29,063 nt of DNA from a virus. The notes beneath the pieces are model-generated. The model saw only the letters and a list, made by a program, of their open reading frames with translations. It was not told the origin of the DNA and did not search any database. The stretch is taken from positions 1-29,063 of IMG/VR virus record IMGVR_UViG_3300042554_000451; one strand, written 5' to 3'. Below, one piece after another: positions 5,914 through 14,710 of the stretch. The stretch's first letter is position 1, and every line of letters begins with the position of its first letter. A program made the translations under genes and the position numbers.

Positions 5914-7697
5914 TGTTCGAAGATTACTACGGCGACCCCTACCGCGATTTTAATTTTCTTGACTATCTGCTGATAGGCGGCGGACCGGATTATGTTTCCG
6001 TAACCGACCCGGAAGCCGCGCCTCCCACTGAGCAGCCCATCACCGCCGAACCTGTAGCGGCGGAGCCGGTGTATTCGCCGCCTACACTTCTTCCGACAGT
6101 GGCCGAACCCGTTCCCGCAGAGCCAGTCTACACTCTGCCGACGCCGCAGCCCGTGCAGCCGGAGCCGAGCGTTCCGGAAGTCGATCTTGGTGGCTGGAAC
6201 TTGGGTATGGTCAGCACGGCCCCGCTCAACATCCTGAGCGACCCCGGTCCGGCCTACGATCCGAACATGCTCTTCCGTTTCGACACCGGAAGCAAAATCG
6301 GCGTGCCGGATGGACAGGGCGGCTGGACCTATCAAAATGCAGCGCCCCTCGTCTTTCAGCCGGGCCAGCAATACGTAATGACGGACGAGAGCGGGCAGAA
6401 CGTCATCGCCCGCGCCAGCACTCCGGAGGAGATGCAGAAGCTCGTCCAACTGTCGCAGGACCGGAATAACTGGGCGCTGTATCAGGCCGACGCTTCGGGT
6501 AACTACACGCCGGGCACCCAGCTATTTAGTCGCACCAACGCAGGAAGCCTTGGCAGTATGCTGCTGCCGATGGCCGGTATCGCTGGGCTTGCTCTTGGTC
6601 TCAGCGCGTTGGGCGCAGGTGCGGGTGGTGGGGCTGCGGCTGGCAGCACTGGTGCAGGCGCTGGTGCGGGCGCTGGTGCGGGCGCTGGTGCGGGCGCTGG
6701 TGCGGGCGCTGGTGCGGGCGCAGGCGCTGGGGCGATTACGGGGGGAAGCACTCTCGCAGCCGCAGCCCCCGCCATTACGGCCCCGGCCCTCGCGTCTGAA
6801 GCCCTCATAACCGTGCTTGCTCCGACCTCCGCCGGGCTTGGTCTTGGCGGGACGGCTGCCTTGTTGGGCGGCGCGGGCGCGTTGGGCGGTCTCTCCTCAA
6901 CACTTGGCGGCTTCCAGCCTAGCGGGACTAACTACGGCGATCGGGTCTTTGAGCAACAGCCAGACACGGCTATTCCCGAGACACAAGGCGCTGGGTGGGA
7001 CGTTGTAGCGTCGCAAATCAAACCACCGCCGATACCGCCGCTGACGGAAATCGTCTCAGCTGGTAGCCTTCTTGGTCCTGCTCTCACCACGCCGCCCGAG
7101 ATTTCTCTTCCTCGGACCGAGATGCCGGTAGAGCAACCGTTGCCGGAAGAAATTGTCGTAGAAGGCGCGCCATCACAGCCAATCCCACCCGTCGCAGTTG
7201 TCGGAGGCCTCGGTGCGGCCGCCTCGATACTTTCAGCCGGTGCGACTCCCCCGCAAGCGCCGGTCGAACAACCGTTGCCGGAAGAAATTGTCGTCGAAGG
7301 CACACCACCGCAGCCACCGCCGCTGACTGATATCGCCTCTATCGGTAGCATCCTCGGGCCGGCTCTAGTTACACCGCCCGAGATTTCTCTTCCCCGGACC
7401 GAAATGCCGCAGGATAATTTCCTGCGCGACATCATGCGCTACTATACGCTTGGTAGCGGCATCCTGGATGCGCTTGGCGTTGGCCAAGGCGGCGGTGCGG
7501 GTACGGCAATGCCGTATACTCCGACCTTCGGTGCCGTGCCGACTTTCGGCCGGGGTCAGTTCCAGCCGTTTACTGGCGACTACGAAACTTATGCCACGGG
7601 TCCGGAGTGGAACTTCTTTAACCAGCCCGCCCAGCCGCAGATGCCGGCAAATTCACCATTTCCTTTTCTTCTCCCGCCTAGTACACCAAGCGCATGA
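5913..7697 (+). CDS. Gly/Ala- and Pro-rich repeat protein, probably virion-associated
   Basis: I do not recognise this 594-residue protein. The N-terminus (about 25-95) is rich in Pro/Glu/Val with repeated PAEPVY-type units. A mostly polar segment follows. Residues about 210-275 are hydrophobic and Gly/Ala-rich, with an alternating (GA)n run encoded by a 12-bp tandem repeat. Residues about 375-500 hold a duplicated block (TPPEISLPRTEMP twice, EQPLPEEIVVEG twice). It overlaps the portal stop by 1 bp and the next gene by 4 bp (ATGA). Its place between portal and scaffold suggests a structural or internal head protein; the low-complexity Gly/Ala part could insert in a membrane or serve as a flexible linker. 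All functional statements are inference. Confidence 0.8.
   Translation: MFEDYYGDPYRDFNFLDYLLIGGGPDYVSVTDPEAAPPTEQPITAEPVAAEPVYSPPTLLPTVAEPVPAEPVYTLPTPQPVQPEPSVPEVDLGGWNLGMVSTAPLNILSDPGPAYDPNMLFRFDTGSKIGVPDGQGGWTYQNAAPLVFQPGQQYVMTDESGQNVIARASTPEEMQKLVQLSQDRNNWALYQADASGNYTPGTQLFSRTNAGSLGSMLLPMAGIAGLALGLSALGAGAGGGAAAGSTGAGAGAGAGAGAGAGAGAGAGAGAGAGAITGGSTLAAAAPAITAPALASEALITVLAPTSAGLGLGGTAALLGGAGALGGLSSTLGGFQPSGTNYGDRVFEQQPDTAIPETQGAGWDVVASQIKPPPIPPLTEIVSAGSLLGPALTTPPEISLPRTEMPVEQPLPEEIVVEGAPSQPIPPVAVVGGLGAAASILSAGATPPQAPVEQPLPEEIVVEGTPPQPPPLTDIASIGSILGPALVTPPEISLPRTEMPQDNFLRDIMRYYTLGSGILDALGVGQGGGAGTAMPYTPTFGAVPTFGRGQFQPFTGDYETYATGPEWNFFNQPAQPQMPANSPFPFLLPPSTPSA
6657..6716 (+). repeat. Five perfect 12-bp tandem repeats coding Gly-Ala
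   Basis: The unit GGCGCTGGTGCG occurs five times without mismatch (6657-6716) and is flanked by degenerate copies. Each unit adds four residues of Gly/Ala in frame, so copy-number change would not break the gene. Confidence 0.95.
7041..7409 (+). repeat. In-frame segmental duplications in the repeat protein
   Basis: Block A at 7041-7127 is repeated with divergence at 7323-7409, an 87-bp unit shifted by 282 bp. Block B at 7131-7166 is repeated with only two differences at 7266-7301 (shift 135 bp). Both shifts are multiples of three. The order A-B-x-B-A suggests two separate duplication events inside the gene. Confidence 0.85.
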
Positions 7698-7933
7698 CGG
7701 ACAGACAGAAACTCGTAGATCGCGGTAATCACGCCAAGCGTTTGCTTGAAGACGAATTGCTCGTTGAGTGTTTCGACCGCATCGAGAAAGATATATTCGA
7801 CGAGTGGAAACTAACTGGCCTCAACAACTATGACGAGCGCACTGATTTATTTCTCACGCTCAAATGCCTTGAGCGTTTGAAAGCCCGACTCCGGGCAATC
7901 CTCGATGACGGTACTATTGCATTGAGGAGTTAA
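7694..7933 (+). CDS. Small phage protein of unknown function
   Basis: This 79-residue charged, helical protein (MTDRQKLVDRGNHAKRLLED...) overlaps the preceding gene by ATGA (7694-7697). The pattern of a short helical protein with LLEDELLVECFDRIEKDIFDEW reminds me of unnamed small proteins between portal and scaffold genes in other phages. No membrane segment, signal or metal motif is seen. It may be a small head-assembly factor. Confidence 0.75.
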   Translation: MTDRQKLVDRGNHAKRLLEDELLVECFDRIEKDIFDEWKLTGLNNYDERTDLFLTLKCLERLKARLRAILDDGTIALRS

Positions 7934-7955
7934 CATCGCAGCTAAAAGGTGATAT

Positions 7956-8978
7956 ATGGCCACTGAAGACGGCAACCCCGATACTGGGATCGGACTTCAC
8001 GAAGCAACTCTTGCCATCAGTAAACTTCTCGGCCCTGAAGAGGACAACCAAGAGACTGAGGCGCTAGACCCAGAGATGGGTGAAGAGGCTGAAGTAGAAG
8101 AGTACGACGACAACGAAGCCGACGGGCAAGTTGAAGAAGAACTCGATGCTGAAGACTCGGAACCGACGGACGAAGATACAGACGAAGAAGTAACGCAGGA
8201 ACTTTCGGAAGACCTGACCATCAAGGTAAAAGTTGATGGCGAGGAGATGGAAGTCACCCTAGCCGAACTTCGGAATGGGTATTCAAGGACGGCGGATTAC
8301 ACGCGGAAAGTGACCGCTCTGGCCAATGAGCGCAAGACGCTCCAGGCTGAAGTAGAATCGATCCGCAACGAACGCGCTCAATACGAGCAGCTTCTGCCAG
8401 CACTGCGTCAGCAGTTGGAACAGAACGCTGCTGCGGAGCCTGATTGGGATAGTCTTTATGAAGAAGACCCCATTGAGGCAGCGCGGTTGGAACGTCATTG
8501 GCGGAAGTCCCGTGAGGAACAAACGCAAAAGCTCCAGGCCATCAACGCCGAGCAGCAGCGTCTCGCACAGGAAAACGCCAAGGAACAGCAGCGTGCAATG
8601 GCTGCGTTTATCGAGGCCGAACGTGCCAAACTACCTGAGGTAATCCCTGAGTGGAAGAACCAGGAAGTGCTGACACGGGAAGTCAACGATCTTCGCAAAT
8701 GGGCGTTGTCGCAGGGCTTGACGGAACAGGATGTGAACTCGCTGCAACAGGCGTCGCACATCGCTATTCTCCGCAAAGCCATGCTGTTCGATAAGGGTAC
8801 TAAGACTGTGGCTGAATCGAAAGCGCCGGCAACCAAGAAGGTGGCGCGAATTGTGAAGCCTGGCAGTAGTGGTACGCAAGTCAAGACGGGTTCGACCGAA
8901 GTAAAGAGGGCATCGCAGCGCCTCGTGCGTACTGGCCGTATATCAGATGCGGCTGCGCTTTTGGACAAACTCATCTAA
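7956..8978 (+). CDS. Scaffolding protein
   Basis: This 340-residue protein should template assembly of the capsid shell and then leave or be degraded. Residues about 25-85 are extremely acidic. A conserved module follows (about 92-125: VKVDGEEMEVTLAEL, NGYSRTADYTRK) that I know from phage scaffold proteins. Residues about 120-225 are a long Gln/Glu/Arg coiled coil. The C-terminal 60 residues are basic, as expected for the end that touches the coat. AAAGGTG at 7945-7951 precedes ATG 7956. It lies directly before the major capsid gene, the usual order. Confidence 0.9.
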   Translation: MATEDGNPDTGIGLHEATLAISKLLGPEEDNQETEALDPEMGEEAEVEEYDDNEADGQVEEELDAEDSEPTDEDTDEEVTQELSEDLTIKVKVDGEEMEVTLAELRNGYSRTADYTRKVTALANERKTLQAEVESIRNERAQYEQLLPALRQQLEQNAAAEPDWDSLYEEDPIEAARLERHWRKSREEQTQKLQAINAEQQRLAQENAKEQQRAMAAFIEAERAKLPEVIPEWKNQEVLTREVNDLRKWALSQGLTEQDVNSLQQASHIAILRKAMLFDKGTKTVAESKAPATKKVARIVKPGSSGTQVKTGSTEVKRASQRLVRTGRISDAAALLDKLI

Positions 8979-8991
8979 GAGGAATTTACTA

Positions 8992-9942
8992 ATGGCTATT
9001 GTTGCAAATACTTTCACCCGCTATTCGGCTATCGGTATCCGTGAAGACCTGTCGAATGTGATCTACAACATCTCGCCGGAAGAAACCCCGTTCATCTCGA
9101 ACATCGGCCGCGAGAACGTCAAGAACACCTACTTCGAATGGCAGACCGACAGCCTGGCCGCTGCTTCGGCTTCGAACGCCGCGCTGGAAGGCGACGACGT
9201 TTCGTCGTTCACCGCCGTGAACCCGACCAGCCGCGTCGGCAACTACACGCAGATTTCGACCAAGAACGTCGTGATCTCGGGTACGCTCGAAGCTCTGGAC
9301 AAGGCTGGCCGTCGTTCGGAACTGACCTATCAGCTTGCCAAGCTGGGTTCGGAACTGAAGCGCGACATGGAAAGCGCCCTGCTTGCCAACCAGTCGCCGG
9401 TTGCTGGTAACACCACCACCGCCCGCCGCACCGCTGGTCTGCCCGCGTGGCTGAAGACCAACGTCAATAAGGCGTCGGACGGCACCAACAACGCCGGCAT
9501 TTCGGCCCGTACCGACGGTACGCAGCGTGCGTTCACTGAGCCTCTGCTCAAGGACATCGTTTCGCAGGTCTGGACCTCGGGCGGTACGCCGAAGATGCTG
9601 ATGGTTGGTGCTTTCAACAAGCAGGCTGCCTCGGCGTTCAACGGCATTGCCACTCGCTACCGCGACGTTCCGGCTGGCCAGCAGGCCCAGATCATCGGCG
9701 CCGCCGACGTTTACGTGTCGGACTTCGGTACTGTGAACATCGTGCCGAACCGCTTCCAGCGCGCTCGTGACGCCTTTGTCGTCGATCCCGATTACGCGTC
9801 GATGGCGATCCTGCGTCCGATCCAGCAGATGGAACTGGCGAAGACCGGCGACGCCGAGAAGCGCCTGATGCTGGTTGAGTACGGTCTGAAGGTCTCGAAC
9901 GAAGCCGCTCACGGCATCGTGGCCGACCTTACCACGGCCTAA
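8992..9942 (+). CDS. Major capsid protein (SU10-type, DUF5309 family)
   Basis: This 316-residue protein forms the icosahedral shell. It begins MAIVANTFTRYSAIGIREDL, with ISPEETPFISNIG and TYFEWQTDSL shortly after, the hallmark start of the DUF5309/SU10 major capsid family (HK97 fold). ATG 8992 is preceded by AAGAGGAA at 8977-8984; the longer frame from 8947 would run into the scaffold gene. Codon use is strikingly biased to GC-ending codons (AAC, GAC, CTG, TCG) compared with its neighbours, as expected for the most abundant virion protein. A GC hairpin follows the stop. I see no N-terminal propeptide. Confidence 0.94.
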   Translation: MAIVANTFTRYSAIGIREDLSNVIYNISPEETPFISNIGRENVKNTYFEWQTDSLAAASASNAALEGDDVSSFTAVNPTSRVGNYTQISTKNVVISGTLEALDKAGRRSELTYQLAKLGSELKRDMESALLANQSPVAGNTTTARRTAGLPAWLKTNVNKASDGTNNAGISARTDGTQRAFTEPLLKDIVSQVWTSGGTPKMLMVGAFNKQAASAFNGIATRYRDVPAGQQAQIIGAADVYVSDFGTVNIVPNRFQRARDAFVVDPDYASMAILRPIQQMELAKTGDAEKRLMLVEYGLKVSNEAAHGIVADLTTA

Positions 9943-9955
9943 TTGACAGGGGGAT

Positions 9956-9979
9956 GGGGGCAGGTTTAGGCTTGCCCCC
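9956..9979 (+). terminator. GC hairpin after the capsid gene
   Basis: GGGGGCA (9956-9962) pairs with TGCCCCC (9973-9979) around a 10-base loop, 13 bases after the capsid stop. The tail TAACCTTTGG is not a good T tract. It may be a leaky terminator or an mRNA-stabilising end that raises capsid expression over downstream genes. Confidence 0.5.
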
Positions 9980-9999
9980 TAACCTTTGGAGATAATCCC

Positions 10000-10305
10000 A
10001 TGTCAAAGCGCCTTATTTCTAGCGACGCCGAAACCGGCATTAACACCTATCTCGATTACGACGGCACCGACGATAACGCCGTCATCGTAAAAGAGCAGGA
10101 CGTTACCGGAATTGTCGAGTCGAATAGGGCCGCGTTTGACGCTGCCCCGAAACGTTGGGGCGACATGACACACGTAGGCCGCATTCCGATGACGGTCTAC
10201 ATGGAGCTAAAGCAGAAGGGTATCCTGGACGACCAACAGGAACTCGTGAAGTGGCTCAATGATCCCGCCAATGCTATGTGGCGTGTACGACCGGGGACGA
10301 TCTGA
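10000..10305 (+). CDS. Small head-region protein of unknown function
   Basis: This 101-residue protein starts at ATG 10000 with GGAG at 9988-9991. The C-terminal half (HVGRIPMTVYMELKQKGI ... KWLNDPANAMWRVRPG) resembles short unnamed proteins found next to capsid genes in other phages, with a WLNDP motif. I know no function. Its TGA overlaps the next ATG (TGATG), so it is coupled to the adaptor gene and may belong to the neck or head. Confidence 0.78.
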   Translation: MSKRLISSDAETGINTYLDYDGTDDNAVIVKEQDVTGIVESNRAAFDAAPKRWGDMTHVGRIPMTVYMELKQKGILDDQQELVKWLNDPANAMWRVRPGTI

Positions 10306-10925
10306 TGGCAATCACGACTTACGCAGAACTGAAGTCGGCCATCGCGGATTGGCTAAACCGGGACGACCTGGACACCACAATCCCCAATTTCATTTCGCTG
10401 GCCGAAGCGCAGTTTAACCGGACCATTCGTCATCGCAAGATGGTGACGCGCTCGGATGCCACGCTGGACACACCGTATTTCGCGGTGCCGGCCGATTGGC
10501 TTCAGACTATTCGGTTCCAGCTTAATACGAACCCGGTGACGCCATTGCTCTATGTCACGCCGGAACAGGCGTTGGAAGAGAGCCAAGTCTACAGCGCATC
10601 GCAGCAGCCATTGTTTTACACGACTATTGGCCAGCAGTTCCAAGTTGTGCCGTATCCTGATGGCGAGTACGATGCCGAGCTTCTTTATTACGCCAAAATT
10701 CCGGCGCTGTCCGACAGCAACACGACCAATTGGTTGCTGACCGAAAGCCCTGACCTCTACCTTTACGCGGCCCTTATCCAGTCAGCCCCGTATCTCAAGG
10801 AAGATGAGCGAATCAATGTCTGGGCCGGGCTGTACCAGCGTCTGTTTGATGATATGATGCTGGCCGACGAACGCGCCCGCATTGGGTCGTCTAAGTTGAA
10901 GTCGCGTTTCCGCACGTTTGGTTAA
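10305..10925 (+). CDS. Head-tail adaptor protein (SU10-like)
   Basis: This 206-residue protein should bind under the portal ring and link it to the tail nozzle. The start AITTYAELKSAIADWLNRDD, then IPNFISLAEAQFNR and the later LPAD/VPADWLQ-type strand, is the pattern I know from the phage SU10 adaptor family. The C-terminus is helical and charged (DERARIGSSKLKSRFRTFG). ATG 10305 overlaps the previous stop by one base; a longer frame from 10278 adds only residues translated from the previous gene. It agrees with the SU10-type capsid two genes upstream. Confidence 0.86.
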   Translation: MAITTYAELKSAIADWLNRDDLDTTIPNFISLAEAQFNRTIRHRKMVTRSDATLDTPYFAVPADWLQTIRFQLNTNPVTPLLYVTPEQALEESQVYSASQQPLFYTTIGQQFQVVPYPDGEYDAELLYYAKIPALSDSNTTNWLLTESPDLYLYAALIQSAPYLKEDERINVWAGLYQRLFDDMMLADERARIGSSKLKSRFRTFG

Positions 10926-10936
10926 GGATCGGTTGA

Positions 10937-11317
10937 ATGTCTTTCTCGAATTATCTTGAGAACAAGGTTCTCCTGCACGTCTTCGGGGCGACTGCGTATA
11001 CCGCTCCGTCCACTCTGTATGTCGCGCTGTTTACCAGCGATCCAGGTGAGACCGGCAGCGGCACCGAAGTGTCGGGCGGTTCATACGCTCGACAGACGAT
11101 TGCGTTCACGGTGACGGGTAATCAGGCGTCCAACACTTCGGCGGTTGAGTTTCCGACTGCCACGGGTTCGTGGGGCACGATCACTTACGCCGCTGTTTAC
11201 GATGCGCTGTCGGGCGGCAACCTGCTGGCCTACGGCGCGCTCACGACTTCGAAGACTATTGCGTCGGGCGATGTGCTTCGCATCCCGGCCGGAGACTTCG
11301 ACATCAATCTGGATTGA
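10937..11317 (+). CDS. Tail fibre-like protein (SFSNYLEN family)
   Basis: This 126-residue protein starts MSFSNYLENKVLLHVFG and contains TLYVALFTSDPGETGSGTEV, SYARQTIAFTV and AAVYDALSGGNLL. This is a widespread small phage protein often annotated as a tail fibre protein. It is nearly all beta-strand with many Thr/Ser/Gly, and carries no signal peptide. It is followed after 3 bases by the Ser/Thr-rich repeat protein, so it sits at the head of the tail-fibre group. The exact virion position is unknown. Confidence 0.82.
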   Translation: MSFSNYLENKVLLHVFGATAYTAPSTLYVALFTSDPGETGSGTEVSGGSYARQTIAFTVTGNQASNTSAVEFPTATGSWGTITYAAVYDALSGGNLLAYGALTTSKTIASGDVLRIPAGDFDINLD

Positions 11318-11320
11318 TAG

Positions 11321-11983
11321 ATGGCCGGCTACGGTAGCGGCCTTTACGGACGTGGCAATTACGGCATAGACCCTAAGGAAATTGGGGTCACCGTAAACGC
11401 CACGTCTTCTACATCTGCGTCTGCGCAGATCGTAAAACTCGCCGCCGTTGCTTCCTCTGCTACTTCCTCGACGACGGTTACCGCTAACCGCGTACAGTCG
11501 ATCTCCGTCGCCGCCAACGCTGCTGCCAACGGTTCAGTATCAGCTACGCGCATTCAGCAGCCGAGCGTTACGGCTAGCGCCACGTCTAGCACGACTGTTG
11601 CCGTTACCCGCGTTCAGCAGAGTGGCGCTACATCAAACGCCGCGGCTTCGGTTAGTTGTTCGCTGCAAGGCGTGTTCCTTGTAAAGATTACGGCTAACGC
11701 TCAATCGTCTGCGCAAGTAACTGCCAACCGCATCCAGCGTGGGATCGTCACCGCAAATGCGCAATCGAGCGTAGCGGTAACTGCGGTTGAGAAGTGGGAG
11801 CCGCAGCCGGTAACACCGGAGACCTGGGCGCCACAAGAAACGACATCCGAGACATGGACTACTCAAGAAGATACTGCTATTTCTTGGACGCCGCAAGAAA
11901 CATCAAGCGAGACTTGGACTCCGCTTTCTGATACAAGCGAAACTTGGACGCCGCGAGTATTTCCAGACTCATTGGCTGCGTGA
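11321..11983 (+). CDS. Ser/Thr/Ala repeat tail protein with Trp decapeptide repeats
   Basis: This 220-residue protein has three parts. The N-terminus holds GLYGRGNYG (7-15), a motif that also occurs in the nozzle-like protein at 16446. Residues about 20-155 consist of about seven degenerate 18-21-residue units of the type V.ANA.SS..VTANR(I/V)Q. Residues about 157-215 are about six decapeptides with consensus ETWTPQETSS. I do not recognise a named family. Repeats of this kind suit an extended beta-structured fibre or a flexible stalk. It lies 3 bases after the previous gene and 8 bases before the S74 fibre gene, so a role in the tail-fibre complex is likely. Confidence 0.8.
   Translation: MAGYGSGLYGRGNYGIDPKEIGVTVNATSSTSASAQIVKLAAVASSATSSTTVTANRVQSISVAANAAANGSVSATRIQQPSVTASATSSTTVAVTRVQQSGATSNAAASVSCSLQGVFLVKITANAQSSAQVTANRIQRGIVTANAQSSVAVTAVEKWEPQPVTPETWAPQETTSETWTTQEDTAISWTPQETSSETWTPLSDTSETWTPRVFPDSLAA
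11789..11965 (+). repeat. Tandem Trp-containing decapeptide coding repeats
   Basis: About six 30-bp units code for variants of ETWTPQETSS (KWEPQPVTPE, TWAPQETTSE, TWTTQEDTAI, SWTPQETSSE, TWTPLSDTSE, TWTPRVFPDS). DNA conservation between units is partial, so they are old duplications rather than a fresh expansion. Confidence 0.85.
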
Positions 11984-11991
11984 GGTAAATT

Positions 11992-14097
11992 ATGGCTGAT
12001 ACTACCACGACGAACCTTGGACTTACGAAACCGGAAGTTGGCGCCAGCGCTGATACCTGGGGCACTAAGCTCAACACCGATCTCGACCTTGTCGATGCGG
12101 TTTTTAAGGCGGATGGTACGGGTACGAGCGTTGGTCTGAACGTTGGTTCTGGCAAGGTTCTGACTGTCGCCGGCAACGTCTCGGCCAATGGCGCTACTCT
12201 GTCGCCTACTGAACTCGGCTATCTCGACGGCGTTAGTTCGTCGATCCAGACGCAGATTAACAGCAAACAAGCCACTCTAGTTAGCGGCACGAACATCAAG
12301 ACTGTCGGCGGTAATACTCTTCTTGGTTCGGGCGATGTCGGAACGATTGGCGTTACTTACGGCGGTACTGGCACCACGACTGCCTTCACTGCCGGTTCGG
12401 TCGTCTTCGCCGGTGCTTCGGGCGTCTACACGCAGGACAACGCCAACCTGTTCTGGGACAACAGCAACGACCGTCTAGGTATCGGGACGGCTACGCCCGG
12501 TGCAAAGCTTCAGATCAACACACAGGACGGCTTCCGTTTCGATGTTGAGGCGGGCGCTGCGTCCACCATGCGGTTTGGCTCTGCCCTGACGGGTGAGGCC
12601 ACAGGGGCCATGGCATTTACCCGTACCACCGGGGCGATCACGTTTAGCAACGGTAGCACGGGTAGCGCGCTGACTGAGCGCGTGCGGATCACGGGGACGG
12701 GTAATGTCGGAATTGGGGTGACAGCGCCAGCGGTGCCGTTGGAAGTCTCTACCGATATCCGCGCCACGGGACTTTACCAGCGGGTCGATAACAGCGGCCT
12801 TTCTCTCAGCGGGGGGACCGCTTTCAACACGGCGGGTGCTGCCATAGCCCTGCGCGGATCGTCTTCGGCGTTCAACGTGTATGGTATGGAGTTCTACGCT
12901 GGTGGCTCCGAGCGCATGCGTATCGACAGCAGCGGGAATGTCGGGATTGGGACTGCCAGTCCGGGTGAGCGGCTCTACGTAATCTCCGCTTCGGGAGTGC
13001 AGATTGGTGCGACTAATGGGACTGTAAACCAACGTGTTGGTTACTGTCTTAGCGGCGTGGCCTATACGGGTTCCGCCTCTAATCACCCATATGCACTACT
13101 TACCAACGACACCGAGCGGATGCGGATCACCAATACGGGTCTGGTCGGCATCGGCACGACTTCGCCGGGCCAGACGTTCCAAGTTGTAGATAACAACAAC
13201 TACCAGATGCGTCTCGGCGCGGGCAGCTTGTTCAACTACGACATCGGGCGTAATGGTAGCGACGGCTTTTTCTATTTCTACGGCAACCAGTCCACGTTCA
13301 CCGGCTACGTCTTCAGCGGCGCAGATGGCGAGCGGATGCGGATTAACGCCAGCGGTAACGTCGGGATTGGGACGAGCAACCCTCAGCGCCGCCTACACGT
13401 GGCGTTGACCGCCACGCCCGGTGCGGCACAATCGGCAAAAACTGGGTTGCTTATCCAGAACCTTGACAACTCCGGCACGGGAGGTTCTCCGAACACGGCG
13501 GTCATCCAGTTCGCCTTCGACCCAGCTACCCCCCGTGCGTATATTGAAGCAGGTACGTTCGGTAACGATCTTTTGGCTTTCGGTCTCGGCGGCACCGAGC
13601 GCATGCGTATCGACAGCAGCGGTAACGTCGTGATCGGAGCAACGAGCGCTGCCGGGGCAAGGTTTAATGTCACTACTGCCAATGCAGCCGATGTTATCTA
13701 CGTTGACGCGAATACCGCAGGGGCGGCGGGGACGGCGGTTTATGTTCTGCCAATTCGCACTGCTGCCACCTTCCGTGGCGGTGTGCGTTGGAACGGCACG
13801 AGCGTTGAGTATAACACTACCTCGGACATCCGCCTCAAGGAGAACATCACCGATGCAGACGATGCTTCGGCCCTAATCGACGCGATCCAAGTCCGTAAGT
13901 TTGACTGGAAGGAAACTGGTTTTCATCAGCGCTACGGCTTCGTCGCTCAGGAACTGGTCGATGTCGCACCGGAGGCTGTTAGCGCATCGAGCGACCCGGA
14001 AGAAATGATGGGCGTAGACTACTCCAAGCTCGTCCCGATGCTCGTTAAGGAACTCCAATCTCTCCGTGCCCGCGTGGCGCAACTCGAAGGAAACTGA
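11992..14097 (+). CDS. Tail fibre/spike with S74 intramolecular chaperone
   Basis: This 701-residue protein is probably a trimeric receptor-binding fibre. The N-terminus ([23 protein letters not shown] split over residues 1-23) is a common fibre start. Residues about 155-560 hold at least five units of the type [16 protein letters not shown], a repeat typical of phage fibres. The C-terminus is a peptidase S74 chaperone: SDIRLKENI with Ser611 and Lys616 in the same spacing as the K1F endosialidase dyad (Ser911/Lys916), then [20 protein letters not shown] and a final coiled coil. By analogy the domain helps trimerisation and is cut off before Ser611. GAGGT at 11982-11986 precedes ATG 11992. No enzymatic polysaccharide-cleaving domain is recognisable. 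Confidence 0.92.
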   Translation: MADTTTTNLGLTKPEVGASADTWGTKLNTDLDLVDAVFKADGTGTSVGLNVGSGKVLTVAGNVSANGATLSPTELGYLDGVSSSIQTQINSKQATLVSGTNIKTVGGNTLLGSGDVGTIGVTYGGTGTTTAFTAGSVVFAGASGVYTQDNANLFWDNSNDRLGIGTATPGAKLQINTQDGFRFDVEAGAASTMRFGSALTGEATGAMAFTRTTGAITFSNGSTGSALTERVRITGTGNVGIGVTAPAVPLEVSTDIRATGLYQRVDNSGLSLSGGTAFNTAGAAIALRGSSSAFNVYGMEFYAGGSERMRIDSSGNVGIGTASPGERLYVISASGVQIGATNGTVNQRVGYCLSGVAYTGSASNHPYALLTNDTERMRITNTGLVGIGTTSPGQTFQVVDNNNYQMRLGAGSLFNYDIGRNGSDGFFYFYGNQSTFTGYVFSGADGERMRINASGNVGIGTSNPQRRLHVALTATPGAAQSAKTGLLIQNLDNSGTGGSPNTAVIQFAFDPATPRAYIEAGTFGNDLLAFGLGGTERMRIDSSGNVVIGATSAAGARFNVTTANAADVIYVDANTAGAAGTAVYVLPIRTAATFRGGVRWNGTSVEYNTTSDIRLKENITDADDASALIDAIQVRKFDWKETGFHQRYGFVAQELVDVAPEAVSASSDPEEMMGVDYSKLVPMLVKELQSLRARVAQLEGN

Positions 14098-14099
14098 CT

Positions 14100-14432
14100 A
14101 TGGCTATTACCAACACTTGGGCTGTCCAGCAGATGGACTGCTACCCCGAATACGAAGGCGAGGCCGATGTGGTCTTTGCCGTCCACTGGCGACTTGACGC
14201 TACCGACGGCACCTACGCCGCTGGTGCCTACGGTTCGATTGGCCTGACGCTGGACCCGGATGCAGACTTCGTGTCTTTCGCCGACCTGACCGAAGAGCAG
14301 GTTATCGGCTGGGTGCAGGACGCCATGGGCGAAGAGCAGGTCGATGCCCTCGAAGCCAACTTGGCCAAGCAGATCGCCGATCAGGCCAACCCGCCGGTCG
14401 TGAGTCCGACGCTGCCTTGGGCTGCCGCCTAA
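14100..14432 (+). CDS. DUF7936-like phage protein
   Basis: This 110-residue protein begins MAITNTWAVQQMDCYPEYEG and ends NPPVVSPTLPWAAA. It also has FADLTEEQVIGWVQDAMGEE. I recognise this as a conserved phage family (DUF7936) found beside tail-fibre genes, function unknown. AAGGA at about 14087 serves ATG 14100, two bases after the fibre stop. Its TAA overlaps the next ATG by one base. It might be a fibre chaperone or a small tail component; that is inference only. Confidence 0.84.
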   Translation: MAITNTWAVQQMDCYPEYEGEADVVFAVHWRLDATDGTYAAGAYGSIGLTLDPDADFVSFADLTEEQVIGWVQDAMGEEQVDALEANLAKQIADQANPPVVSPTLPWAAA

Positions 14433-14701
14433 TGCTGCACGGCGCCCTAGCCTTGCTTATGCAGGCCGCTATCGGCCTATCCACCGGAAACTGGTGGGCC
14501 GGCGCAGCTTTGGGCGTTGGACTCTTCATTGGCCGCGAACATGCCCAAGCTGAGTATCGCTGGATCGAGCGGTACGGCTTGGGCATTCGCGCCAATATGC
14601 CGTGGCATGGCGGGCTTCAGGGGCGTGTTTGGAATATTAAATCACTAGCCGATGTATTTTTGCCAATCTGCGCGGTTACGGCCGTCGCGCTTTTTGTCTA
14701 G
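14432..14701 (+). CDS. Small membrane protein of unknown function
   Basis: This 89-residue protein has a hydrophobic N-terminal segment (about 3-35, two short helices or one hairpin), a conserved-looking polar centre GREHAQAEYRWIERYG (about 36-51), then NMPWHGGLQGRVWNIKS and a C-terminal hydrophobic helix (about 71-89). Similar small membrane proteins occur near lysis genes in other phages. It starts on the previous stop (TAATG) and opens the lysis region, so a holin or antiholin role is possible but not shown. Confidence 0.78.
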   Translation: MLHGALALLMQAAIGLSTGNWWAGAALGVGLFIGREHAQAEYRWIERYGLGIRANMPWHGGLQGRVWNIKSLADVFLPICAVTAVALFV

Positions 14702-14710
14702 GTATACCTT

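Noticed and set aside
6657-6716. Short tandem repeats as a CRISPR-like array
   Set aside because: Units are contiguous with no spacers and code in frame for Gly-Ala.
8989-9912. Minus ORF of 307 codons under the capsid gene
   Set aside because: Mirror of the strongly GC3-biased capsid gene; long antisense frames are expected there.
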